From positions 1 to 43,921 of the forward strand of contig NZ_JAOAKP010000009.1 in the NCBI RefSeq assembly GCF_026419855.1: a DNA stretch of 43,921 nt, read 5' to 3'. Position 1 is the stretch's first letter. Every line of letters begins with the position of its first letter. This document shows, one piece after another, positions 15,427 to 22,694 of the stretch. The notes under the pieces are model-generated. The model did no database searches. It was not told the DNA's origin and saw only the letters and a program-made list of their open reading frames with translations. A program made the position numbers and the translations under genes. Source of the DNA: Methanothrix sp. (GTDB lineage: Archaea > Halobacteriota > Methanosarcinia > Methanotrichales > Methanotrichaceae).

Positions 15427-17868
15427 TTACTCTTCTGCCTCCACTCCCTCGATCTGTCTCTTCGATCTGGCAGCTTCATCTGCAATCTTTGCTTTCCCCA
15501 GAACCCTGGCCATCGACTCTATTGCCTCCAGGTACCTGACGACCTGGTCGAGGTAGTTTATCAGATCCCCCTCGTATCCGTAGATCCCGTAATCGTCGCT
15601 GAAGGCGCCCAGGATATCCTTCGGATCCTTTCCTTCAGATCTCATCTCCAGAATCCTCATCGAGACTGCTCGCTCTACACATCCGCAGTATGGTGCCTCC
15701 CTGCAGTTGCATCGCATGAAATCCCTCGCGAACCGCAGGCACTCCTCCTGTATCCTCCGATCGAGCTTGAGAAGATCCGGGCTCGAGATGAGATCGAAGA
15801 AGGATCCCTGGAAGACCCTCTGAGCCACCGGCATTCCTATCCTGAAAGATATCTGATCTGCCTCCCTCAGGAAGAGGGCATCGAACTGCTCGAGATCGAC
15901 AGCGATCTCCTTAGGGGATTTTCCTGCGTCAATGCCTTTTGTAACAAGATCCGCCTGCTCCGGGCTCAGGAAGTGCGCTGCCACCACCCTGCCGAGCTTC
16001 GTGGGAGATATGCCCTTCACCAGATTCTTCTCGCGCAGGATATCAAGTGATCGATCGAGATCGTCGATACCGATCGTGAGCCTGTGCAGCTCCCTCAGGT
16101 CCTCCATGGATCGGGCAACAGCTGTGTTTGCGAGAACCTCCTCGAGCTGCTGCTGCTCCTCGTAATGCGGTGATACGTCCTCGACAGAGCTGCTGAGAAG
16201 CCTCAGGGCGACCTCATCCTCGCTCTCAGTTCCACTGTAGTGCCTCCCGGGCTCTGCAAGTATGTACACAAGACCCCTGTCGTGGTACCCGGGCCTGCCC
16301 GCCCTGCCGAGCATCTGGTTGAACTCATGGACGGTGAGCCATTCGATGCCCATAGCAAGCGTCTCGAATATCACCTGCGATGCGGGAAAATCCACCCCAG
16401 CTGCGAGCGCGGATGTCGTGACAACCGCATTGATCTTCCCCTGAGCGAAGAGCTCCTCAATCCTTTTACGCTCATGATACTGCAGGCCCGCATGATACGC
16501 GACCGCTCCTGGAATCGACTGTGCGATCGAGAAGCACTTCTTCCTGGAGTTTGTGAATATTATTGTCTGCCCTTTGTATCCCGTTGAGGATCTCACAGAT
16601 GCCCCAGCGCCCACCAGCCTTCTCATCAGATGCATTTTATCTGCAGGTGATGTGAAGATCAGGTGCCTCTCTATGGGCACCGGCCTGATCTCGTACTCGA
16701 CCAGCTCCGCGTCGAGACCCTTTGATAGAGCTGCTGGATTTCCTACGGTCGCTGACAGGTAGATGAACTGCGCCCGGGGAGCGACGAACCTGAGCCTCGC
16801 GATCATTCCTGCGAGCCGGTGGCCGCGCTCAGGATCCTCGAGCATGTGGACCTCGTCTATGACCACTGTCCCGATCCTGCCAAGGCTCCTGCCGCTCCGG
16901 AGAACCTGGTCGATGCCCTCATATGTTCCAACGATGATATCAGCGTCCAGATCCGTCGGCAGGCTGAAATTCCTTCCAAGCCGTAGCCGGCTCACGCCCA
17001 CCTTTATCGATGTCGTGAACCCAAGTCCGGAATAGTCGGAGAGCTGTTCGAACTTCTGGTTGGCCAGGGCGACCAGTGGGACAAGAAAAAGAAGCTTTCC
17101 CTTTCCCTCGATCAGGTTCTTGATGCCTGCGATCTCGCCGATCAGGCTCTTTCCGGTTGCTGTCGCTGATACAACAAGAAGGCTTCTTCCCTCGAGAAGC
17201 CCCTTCCTCACAGCCATCGCCTGGACCGGCAACAGCTTGCTGAGCCGTCTCTTAAGATGATCTCTGAGCTCTGTGGGGATCTGGATCTCATCAATGCTCA
17301 GAGATGCGACCTCCTCAGAGGCGGGTATGACATCGAACCGCGTGAGATCCGGGTCTATCCTCTGGAGATTGAGCAGATCCATGACCTCATCCAGATCGCG
17401 CCTCCTCGCAAGTATTCCCGCAAGATACCTTCTTCCGGCTCTCCCGATCCCTCTGAACTCAGCCTCTCTGTTTATCTCATCGACTGCGCATCTGTAGCAT
17501 ATTCTGGAGCCCCTGTAACTCACAGAGTCGTCTCCGAGAAGCGTCACCCTTCTTCTTCCAAGACAGTGCTGGCAGACGGAGACCCTCCTGTGCTTGAGCT
17601 GGTATGCATTCAGGAGCTCGACAAACCTCTGCTCCAGTGCCTCCTCTCCATCCACCACAAAGATTCCCCTCGCCTTCCGGAGAAGCTTCACGGAATCGTC
17701 TGGGGGGAGATACCTCTCGGTATCTTTCTTCACAAGAAACTTGTATGGTCTGGGTCCTCTTGGAGTATCCTTTATGCGCAGATACCCCTCGAAGACAACC
17801 CTGTCATCCTTTATTGGCAGCAGAAGAATCCTGGATTTCTCGGCCTGCACCAGAACGTTCAAGCTCAT
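15427..17868 (-). CDS. DEAD/DEAH-box helicase, DUF5814 type
   Basis: This 813-residue superfamily 2 helicase has an N-terminal domain with two CxxC knuckles (CQHC near residue 99, CYRC near 123), probably a zinc ribbon. The motor shows Walker A SATATGKS, motif II DEVHML, motif III SATVGN, a motif V-like TSALAAGVDFPA and motif VI QMLGRAGRPG. The C-terminus carries another Cys cluster (CNCREAPYCGC) that could bind metal. The architecture is archaeal and resembles Hel308/Ski2-like enzymes, so repair or RNA processing are possible roles; neither is proven. It overlaps the upstream HTH gene by 4 bases, suggesting an operon of HTH, HTH and helicase. The start at ATG 17868 follows from this overlap. 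Confidence 0.88.
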   Translation of the reverse strand: MSLNVLVQAEKSRILLLPIKDDRVVFEGYLRIKDTPRGPRPYKFLVKKDTERYLPPDDSVKLLRKARGIFVVDGEEALEQRFVELLNAYQLKHRRVSVCQHCLGRRRVTLLGDDSVSYRGSRICYRCAVDEINREAEFRGIGRAGRRYLAGILARRRDLDEVMDLLNLQRIDPDLTRFDVIPASEEVASLSIDEIQIPTELRDHLKRRLSKLLPVQAMAVRKGLLEGRSLLVVSATATGKSLIGEIAGIKNLIEGKGKLLFLVPLVALANQKFEQLSDYSGLGFTTSIKVGVSRLRLGRNFSLPTDLDADIIVGTYEGIDQVLRSGRSLGRIGTVVIDEVHMLEDPERGHRLAGMIARLRFVAPRAQFIYLSATVGNPAALSKGLDAELVEYEIRPVPIERHLIFTSPADKMHLMRRLVGAGASVRSSTGYKGQTIIFTNSRKKCFSIAQSIPGAVAYHAGLQYHERKRIEELFAQGKINAVVTTSALAAGVDFPASQVIFETLAMGIEWLTVHEFNQMLGRAGRPGYHDRGLVYILAEPGRHYSGTESEDEVALRLLSSSVEDVSPHYEEQQQLEEVLANTAVARSMEDLRELHRLTIGIDDLDRSLDILREKNLVKGISPTKLGRVVAAHFLSPEQADLVTKGIDAGKSPKEIAVDLEQFDALFLREADQISFRIGMPVAQRVFQGSFFDLISSPDLLKLDRRIQEECLRFARDFMRCNCREAPYCGCVERAVSMRILEMRSEGKDPKDILGAFSDDYGIYGYEGDLINYLDQVVRYLEAIESMARVLGKAKIADEAARSKRQIEGVEAEE

Positions 17869-18659
17869 CCTGTCAGGGTGAGGTCGACGAGCTCATACTT
17901 AATACCTTCTGACTCCAGCCTGTTCAGAATCCCGGGGATCTGCTCATCGACGCTTACTATCACTGAGGAGACTCCATGGTAGGCGGCCTCGACCACGGCC
18001 TCCTTTGAGCCGAAGAAGACATCCGGCTCCCTTCCGACCTTTCTCAGGGATATGAGTGCCTCTATCCCAAGAGCTCCCACAAGACCCTTCTCTGGGATCA
18101 ATCCAGCGAGAGTCTTGAGATCAACACGCCTGCTTCCGCCAAGCTGAACCCTGGGGACCTTGCAGACCTTTATCCTGCCTTCCTCAAGGCTTATGAGCCC
18201 TCTCAGATCGGAGACCCCGACATCCTCTCCCCTGGAAGCATCGGAGATCGCTATGCCACTGGCCTCGACATCCGGGCGATGGTGTGTGGCATAGAGGAGC
18301 CCATCCTCCATCACGAGGGTCACACGCTCCCCCTCTGAGATATCGTCCCTAGCGATAGCAGGCCATACAGAGACGTGGTTGATTATCTCCTCCATTACGA
18401 CCCTGGCATAGCGCTTGAGCTCAGCCGCGCTCTCCAGGAGCCACTCAACACCCCTCTTCGTTATCCTGTAGCGCATCCTGCCATCTGTCTCGACGAGGCC
18501 GTCTGCGACGAGCTCCTTGATGTACTCAGAGACGGCCTGTGGTGTCACCCCGAGCTTGTCGGCCACCTCCTTCTGCCTGACATTCGGCTGATGTGCTGCA
18601 ATCTCCACAAGTATCTGGAACCTGGAGCTGTCCCGTCTGGACTGGAGAACATTTGGCAT
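17865..18659 (-). CDS. Winged-helix (MarR/DtxR-like) regulator with C-terminal domain
   Basis: This 264-residue protein has an N-terminal winged helix (about residues 12-75). The sequence VRQKEVADKLGVTPQAVSEY is a classical recognition helix, and the wing is RMRYRITKRGVEW. The C-terminal domain of about 170 residues has alternating strands and helices, including EALISLRKVGREPDVFFGSK, and may bind a ligand. ATG 18659 is preferred, with AGAGGAAG just upstream; a TTG at 18701 overlaps the preceding stop. It overlaps the helicase start by 4 bases. It is a conserved archaeal regulator type as far as I recognise, with unknown target. Confidence 0.8.
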   Translation of the reverse strand: MPNVLQSRRDSSRFQILVEIAAHQPNVRQKEVADKLGVTPQAVSEYIKELVADGLVETDGRMRYRITKRGVEWLLESAAELKRYARVVMEEIINHVSVWPAIARDDISEGERVTLVMEDGLLYATHHRPDVEASGIAISDASRGEDVGVSDLRGLISLEEGRIKVCKVPRVQLGGSRRVDLKTLAGLIPEKGLVGALGIEALISLRKVGREPDVFFGSKEAVVEAAYHGVSSVIVSVDEQIPGILNRLESEGIKYELVDLTLTG

Positions 18660-18697
18660 CTGACTTCCTCTCCGACCTGAAAGACCTACGTCTGGGA

Positions 18698-19210
18698 TCA
18701 ATCCTCAGAGAGCTCTATCCTCTGACCTCTCACCGTCAGCCCCTTTGCACGTTTTGCAGCTGCTTTCAGGTACATCTGACTCTTTCCGAGATCCCGCGAG
18801 AGCGTTGATATCGATGTAACGCCTGAACGGACCTTCTCCCTGAGCTTTTCTGTTATGTCCCTGAGCTCCTCATCAGACATGAATGTTACCCTGATGAGAT
18901 CGCTGAGATCCTCCATGGACGAGAAAAAGTTCGCCTGGACCCTCGAGAAGGCTGAATGGTACTCCTTCTCCGGGCTCTTTCCAGGCTCCGGCACCCTCCA
19001 CTTCGTCTCTATCAGGCCGCTCTTTCGGAGAAGCTCTATGGACTGGCTGACGCTCTCGTTGTCTCCGAAGATCTCAACAAGCTCCCTCTCAGTGAGCCAC
19101 TGATCACAGAGCTTATCGAAAACCCTTTTGTGAGATTCAGAGCCAAAAACCTGAAGCAGAGGGACCAGATCAGATGGATCGTTAATGATCCTAGTTCTTT
19201 TCCCGTTCAC
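18698..19210 (-). CDS. ArsR-like winged-helix regulator
   Basis: This 170-residue protein starts at GTG 19210. An ArsR-type winged helix occupies about residues 18-75 (FGSESHKRVFDKLCDQWLTE, then LRKSGLIETKW). A helical second half follows, with a further HTH-like segment near the C-terminus (ISTLSRDLGKSQMYLKAAAK). It is the first gene of the three-gene minus-strand unit ending with the helicase. A TATA-like GCTTTAAGTGG lies about 35-45 bases upstream (about 19243-19253). Ligand and targets cannot be inferred. Confidence 0.78.
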   Translation of the reverse strand: MNGKRTRIINDPSDLVPLLQVFGSESHKRVFDKLCDQWLTERELVEIFGDNESVSQSIELLRKSGLIETKWRVPEPGKSPEKEYHSAFSRVQANFFSSMEDLSDLIRVTFMSDEELRDITEKLREKVRSGVTSISTLSRDLGKSQMYLKAAAKRAKGLTVRGQRIELSED

Positions 19211-19369
19211 AGAGCATCCCAGGCTCTGTTTTGGAGCTTACACCACTTAAAGCTTTTGAGAGAACGCCAGGATGCACACTTTTTTGGTAGCATGTGGGAG
19301 ATCTCCAGCAAGATGTGCATCGACAGATATAGATGTATGGATGGCATCATATGCCTGAGAGGTACCTGA

Positions 19370-20455
19370 ATGAAGGTAGCATCTGTTGTCGGGGCGAGGC
19401 CAAACTTCGTAAAGCTCGCGCCCCTCTCCAGGGCTCTGCGGGAGAGATTTCATGAGGTGATAGTTCACACAGGCCAGCACTACGACTACGAGATGGACAG
19501 AATATTCTTCGACGAGATCGGGATCCCTGAGCCGGACCACCATCTTGGGGTTGGATCCGGCAGCCACGGGCGACAGACGGGCGAGATGCTTGCACGCATC
19601 GAGAATGTCCTGATGAAGGAGATGCCAGATGCAGTCGTGGTCTTTGGGGATACGAATACAACGCTTGCTGGAGCGCTGGCTGCTGCAAAGCTCCACATCA
19701 CCCTCGTCCATGTGGAGGCCGGACTGCGCTCATATGATCGCAGAATGCCGGAGGAGATAAACCGCGTGCTCGTCGATCACTGCTCTGATATCCTCAGCTG
19801 CCCCACAAAGACGGCTGTGGATAACCTCCGGCGTGAGGGGATCGTGGATGGCGTGTACCTGACAGGAGATGTGATGGTCGATGCGATGAACCTCTGCATG
19901 GAGATATCCAGGCGCTCCAATGTTCTTGAGCGGCTTGAGCTCAGGCCCAAGGAGTACATCCTGGCGACGCTCCACCGTGCGGAGAACACCGATGATGAGG
20001 CGAGGCTCAGGGAGATCATCGGCGCATTCCAGGATATCGGAAACAGCCTGGTATTTCCCTGCCATCCCAGGACAGAGAGAAGGCTCAGAGATCTCGGTCT
20101 ATGGGATTCGCTCAGGGAATGCATAAAGGTGATAAAACCGGTGGGATATCTGGATATGCTCCAGCTCGAGAGGAACGCGTTGAGGATACTCACCGACTCG
20201 GGTGGCGTGCAGAAGGAGGCGTATATACTCAGAGTGCCATGTGTTACGCTCAGAGACCGTACCGAGTGGGTGGAGACCGTGAACGATGGCTGGAACGTAC
20301 TCGCCGGAGCCTCCAGGGGGAGCATAGTGAGGCACGCAACAGGATTTGTGCCGACCCGACCGCAGACACACGTCTTCGGGGACGGAGATGCGAGCCGGAG
20401 GATTGTGGATCTTATGGAGAGCTTTCTGAGCTCACGCCGCGGTCCTGCTCGTTAG
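19370..20455 (+). CDS. wecB: UDP-N-acetylglucosamine 2-epimerase (non-hydrolysing)
   Basis: This 361-residue protein converts UDP-GlcNAc to UDP-ManNAc for surface polysaccharide or glycoprotein glycan synthesis. Family signatures are VVGARPNFVKLAPL at the N-terminus, HTGQHYDYEMDRIFF, VVFGDTNTTLAGALAA, HVEAGLRSYDRRMPEEINR and the C-terminal DSGGVQKEA. Catalytic Asp/Glu/His positions appear conserved. Length matches the family. ATG 19370 has GAGAGGT 6 bases upstream. It is divergent from the HTH-helicase unit and 40 bases from the next surface-protein gene. Confidence 0.93.
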   Translation: MKVASVVGARPNFVKLAPLSRALRERFHEVIVHTGQHYDYEMDRIFFDEIGIPEPDHHLGVGSGSHGRQTGEMLARIENVLMKEMPDAVVVFGDTNTTLAGALAAAKLHITLVHVEAGLRSYDRRMPEEINRVLVDHCSDILSCPTKTAVDNLRREGIVDGVYLTGDVMVDAMNLCMEISRRSNVLERLELRPKEYILATLHRAENTDDEARLREIIGAFQDIGNSLVFPCHPRTERRLRDLGLWDSLRECIKVIKPVGYLDMLQLERNALRILTDSGGVQKEAYILRVPCVTLRDRTEWVETVNDGWNVLAGASRGSIVRHATGFVPTRPQTHVFGDGDASRRIVDLMESFLSSRRGPAR

Positions 20456-20494
20456 ATCATAACAGCCTCATAATAAAGGGAGCGGACGCGTTTG

Positions 20495-21328
20495 ATGAGG
20501 TTAATCATCCTGATTCTGGCGGTTCTGCTCATGTCTCTCGCTGCATACGCGAAGCCTGACCTCGCAGTGGAGAGCGTGAGCTCAGAGCTGGATGCCGGAA
20601 GGATAGGCACCATGGTTCTGAGCATCAGGAATGCTCAGACAAATGCCACGGAAGAGGCGCTATACACCTTCAACAGCTCTGATGCTTTATGCCTGGTACT
20701 GAGGGCGGTCAGCCACGATGAGAGGCTGAGGGTTCTGAGCGAACCGCTGCATATCGGCTCTCTGCGTTCCGGATCTGAGATCAAAGTGAATGTCGATGCA
20801 ATCGCAGGCGAGGATATCGGCATATATCCGGTGGATATCATACTGAGCTACATGTGGCTCTCCGGCATTGAGAAGTCCGGAGGTACATCTTCTGAGGTGT
20901 ATTTCCTGTACGAGAACTCCACCGATGTATTCCCTGTTGAGGCGAAGGTCGTCTCGGGTCCGGTTCTCTCCCTGTTCTCCAGTGGATCCTCTCTTGAGAT
21001 CAGGAATCTGGGCGACAGGACAGCGAAGAGTGTGAGTGTGCGAATCGAATCCCCTCTGGTTCTGAGGAGATCGGAGATCGAGCTTGGCGAAATACCTCCC
21101 GGGAAATCGAAGAGGATTGAGATCCCCAGGCTGGAGGATGGAGAGCACCCCGTGGTGTGCAGGGTGAACTACACATCTGGATTTACTGAGGTCAGCACAG
21201 AGCTGGCGACCGTGGTCCGGATGCGCCACCTACCGAACGTTTCGATTGTGTTGCTGGTGCCTGTGATCGCCGCGGTGCTTTACGTGGTGCTGAGAAGAGA
21301 CGGGCTGAGGAGTATGATCAGACGGTAG
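20495..21328 (+). CDS. Membrane-anchored surface protein, CARDB-like
   Basis: This protein of about 277 residues has an N-terminal signal sequence (RLIILILAVLLMSLAAYA). Two Ig-like or CARDB-like beta domains follow (PDLAVESVSSELDAGRIGTM; later LEIRNLGDRTAKSVSVRIES with EIPPGKSKRIEI). A C-terminal transmembrane helix (VSIVLLVPVIAAVLYVVL) ends in a basic tail, the layout of a cell-surface protein anchored from its C-terminus. Several N-x-S/T sites are present. ATG 20495 is preferred; a TTG one codon earlier is also in frame. It follows wecB closely and may be co-transcribed. No enzymatic motif. Confidence 0.8.
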   Translation: MRLIILILAVLLMSLAAYAKPDLAVESVSSELDAGRIGTMVLSIRNAQTNATEEALYTFNSSDALCLVLRAVSHDERLRVLSEPLHIGSLRSGSEIKVNVDAIAGEDIGIYPVDIILSYMWLSGIEKSGGTSSEVYFLYENSTDVFPVEAKVVSGPVLSLFSSGSSLEIRNLGDRTAKSVSVRIESPLVLRRSEIELGEIPPGKSKRIEIPRLEDGEHPVVCRVNYTSGFTEVSTELATVVRMRHLPNVSIVLLVPVIAAVLYVVLRRDGLRSMIRR

Positions 21329-21421
21329 GTGGTGGAAAACCCTTTCACCCGTGTTCAGTTCTGAGTCCGATGTTCCGGTCCCCCAGAAATTCCAGGGATG
21401 TGCGCGGATGATTTGTGAGCC

Positions 21422-21477
21422 GTGACCTCCTATCCAGGCCGGAAGCCTGGGGTTTGCGCCCTGCCACTCTCCATCAC
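21422..21477 (-). mobile_element. Solo TnpB-tail/right-end relic (IS200/IS605 type), copy 1
   Basis: The minus strand reads GTGATGGAGAGTGGCAGGGC, then a CCAGGC-TTCCG-GCCTGG hairpin and AGGAGGTCACG. In frame it gives VMESGRAQTPGFRPG-stop, like the end of many TnpB proteins. The hairpin plus GGAGGTCAC resembles an IS605-type right end. A second copy lies at 30854-30908. No other transposon part is visible. Confidence 0.55.
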
Positions 21478-21550
21478 TGTGGGTTCTGCTGAAGCGCATT
21501 CCTCGATTGGAGAGCTGCTGTGCTCTTGAGTGCTGCGCGCGGGGGGCAAC

Positions 21551-21560
21551 AGATATAAAC
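21551..21560 (+). promoter_or_regulatory. TATA box of tRNA-Ser
   Basis: AGATATAAAC lies about 26-35 bases upstream of the tRNA 5' end, the expected archaeal spacing. Confidence 0.65.
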
Positions 21561-21607
21561 CATCAGATCTCTCAGCTGAAGTCGTGCCGGGGTGGCAGAG
21601 CGGACAA

Positions 21608-21640
21608 GCTCTGGGCCGTGCTCCAGCGGCAGAGGTCCAT
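21608..21640 (+). other. Putative D-arm intron of tRNA-Ser
   Basis: GGAC (21602-21605) pairs with GTCC (21635-21638) as the central 4-bp helix of a bulge-helix-bulge. It is flanked by three-base bulges AAG and ATA. Inside, CTCT/AGAG and GCCG/CGGC make the intron hairpin. The outer exon helix is poor, so this is a relaxed motif. Cuts after the second bulge base give this 33-nt intron. Confidence 0.65.
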
Positions 21641-21691
21641 ACGCGGCAGGCTCGAGACCTGTTGTCCCTTCCAGGGACGCTTGGGTTCAAA

Positions 21692-21721
21692 ATGGCGCGG
21701 ACGCTGAGTCCACCATGAAAA
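21692..21721 (+). other. Putative T-loop intron of tRNA-Ser
   Basis: A full bulge-helix-bulge is visible. The exon stem is TTGGG/CCCAA, the central 4-bp helix TTCA/TGAA, the bulges AAA (5' strand) and AAT (3' strand), and the intron stem TGG/CCA continues with GGAC/GTCC. Standard cuts give a 30-nt intron and a normal seven-base T-loop TTCAAAT. Confidence 0.85.
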
Positions 21722-21771
21722 TCCCAACCCCGGCGCCAAAATGATATCCTTAATCGGGGAGAGTAACCATC

Positions 21772-21918
21772 ATGGCCAGATTTCCAGAGGCAGAAAATCG
21801 AATTCTGAACGTCAAGATATGCATGCGCTGCAATGCGCGCAACCCGGTCAGGGCGACACGCTGTCGTAAATGCAGGTACAAGGGCCTCAGGATGAAGTCC
21901 AAGGAGAGCAGAGGATAA
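21772..21918 (+). CDS. rpl40e: Ribosomal protein L40e
   Basis: This 48-residue protein is a component of the large ribosomal subunit. It begins [20 protein letters not shown] and has four Cys in two knuckles, CMRC and CRKC, forming a zinc ribbon ([18 protein letters not shown]), then a basic tail. This is the standard archaeal L40e layout and length. GGGGAGAG lies upstream of ATG 21772. It lies 36 bases after tRNA-Ser and 8 bases before the GGGP synthase start, so these genes are probably transcribed together. Confidence 0.95.
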   Translation: MARFPEAENRILNVKICMRCNARNPVRATRCRKCRYKGLRMKSKESRG

Positions 21919-21926
21919 ACGGGTCT

Positions 21927-22694
21927 ATGCTCAGAAAGCGGGTCGAGATAGGTCCTGTGGAGTCTGGGCTCTGGGATGCGGTGGAGTCGCATGGCGCGGC
22001 ACACCTGACCCTTATAGATCCGGCGTCGCAGGATCCAGAGCAGGCTGCGCGGATGGCGAGATCAGCAGCGGATGCTGGCACCACAGCTGTTATGGTCGGC
22101 GGATCTGTCAGTGCCACCGGCTCCGTCCTCGATGAGACAGTGCGCGCCATAAAGGAATCTGTGGATCTGCCAGTGATACTCTTTCCGAGCAGCGCCGCAG
22201 GCCTTTGCGATAGCGCTGACGCTGTCTTCTTCATGAGCCTTCTGAACTCCAGATCCACAAGCTACCTCATAGAGAACCAGGCGCTGGGTGCGCCGATCGT
22301 CTCCAGATACAGGCTCGAGGCGATACCGATGGGCTACATAGTGGTGGAGCCCGGGGGTACAGTTGGGTGGGTTGGGGACGCGAAGCTCGTTCCGCGCAGA
22401 AAGCCAGAGATCGCGGCTGCATATGCCCTTGCAGGGCGCTACCTCGGGATGCGGTTGATTTATCTGGAGGCAGGATCCGGTGCAGACTCACCCGTGCCCG
22501 CGAACATGGTCTCTGCGGTCAGGGATGCGATAGGCGATGCCATTCTGGTCGTGGGCGGAGGGATACGCGACGCTGAGAGCGCCAGGAAGCTCGTGACTGC
22601 TGGCGCGGATCTGATAGTCACCGGCACAGGCGTAGAGCAGTCAGGCGATGTGTTCGGATTTGTAAAGGACATCGTCACCGCTATACATGTCTAG
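21927..22694 (+). CDS. Geranylgeranylglyceryl phosphate synthase
   Basis: This 255-residue TIM-barrel enzyme joins sn-glycerol-1-phosphate to geranylgeranyl diphosphate, the first committed ether-lipid step in archaea. Motifs include HLTLIDPASQ at the N-terminus, VMVGGSVSAT, ILFPSSAAGL, the YLEAGSGA block and the phosphate-binding VVGGGIRDAESA and VTGTGVEQ. ATG 21927 fits the family N-terminus; an upstream frame start at 21870 overlaps L40e and is not family-like. The 3' end overlaps the M24 peptidase start by 8 bases. It acts at the membrane or cytosol interface. This is one of the strongest archaeal markers in the window. Confidence 0.93.
   Translation: MLRKRVEIGPVESGLWDAVESHGAAHLTLIDPASQDPEQAARMARSAADAGTTAVMVGGSVSATGSVLDETVRAIKESVDLPVILFPSSAAGLCDSADAVFFMSLLNSRSTSYLIENQALGAPIVSRYRLEAIPMGYIVVEPGGTVGWVGDAKLVPRRKPEIAAAYALAGRYLGMRLIYLEAGSGADSPVPANMVSAVRDAIGDAILVVGGGIRDAESARKLVTAGADLIVTGTGVEQSGDVFGFVKDIVTAIHV

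Larger units (their letters stand above)
21586..21735 (+). tRNA. tRNA-Ser(CGA) with two apparent introns
   Basis: The gene spans 150 bases. Acceptor arms are GCCGGGG and CCCCGGC with G as discriminator. The anticodon stem-loop is GCAGG-CTCGAGA-CCTGT, anticodon CGA (Ser UCG). The class II variable arm is GTCCC-TTCCA-GGGAC. The anticodon loop is uninterrupted. Two insertions, 33 bases in the D-arm and 30 bases in the T-loop, must be removed to give an ordinary 87-nt tRNA-Ser. Removing the second restores the T-arm TTGGG-TTCAAAT-CCCAA exactly. With the first removed as proposed, the D-stem keeps one A-C mismatch (12-23), so its boundaries are less certain. L40e and GGGP synthase follow directly. 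Confidence 0.9.
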
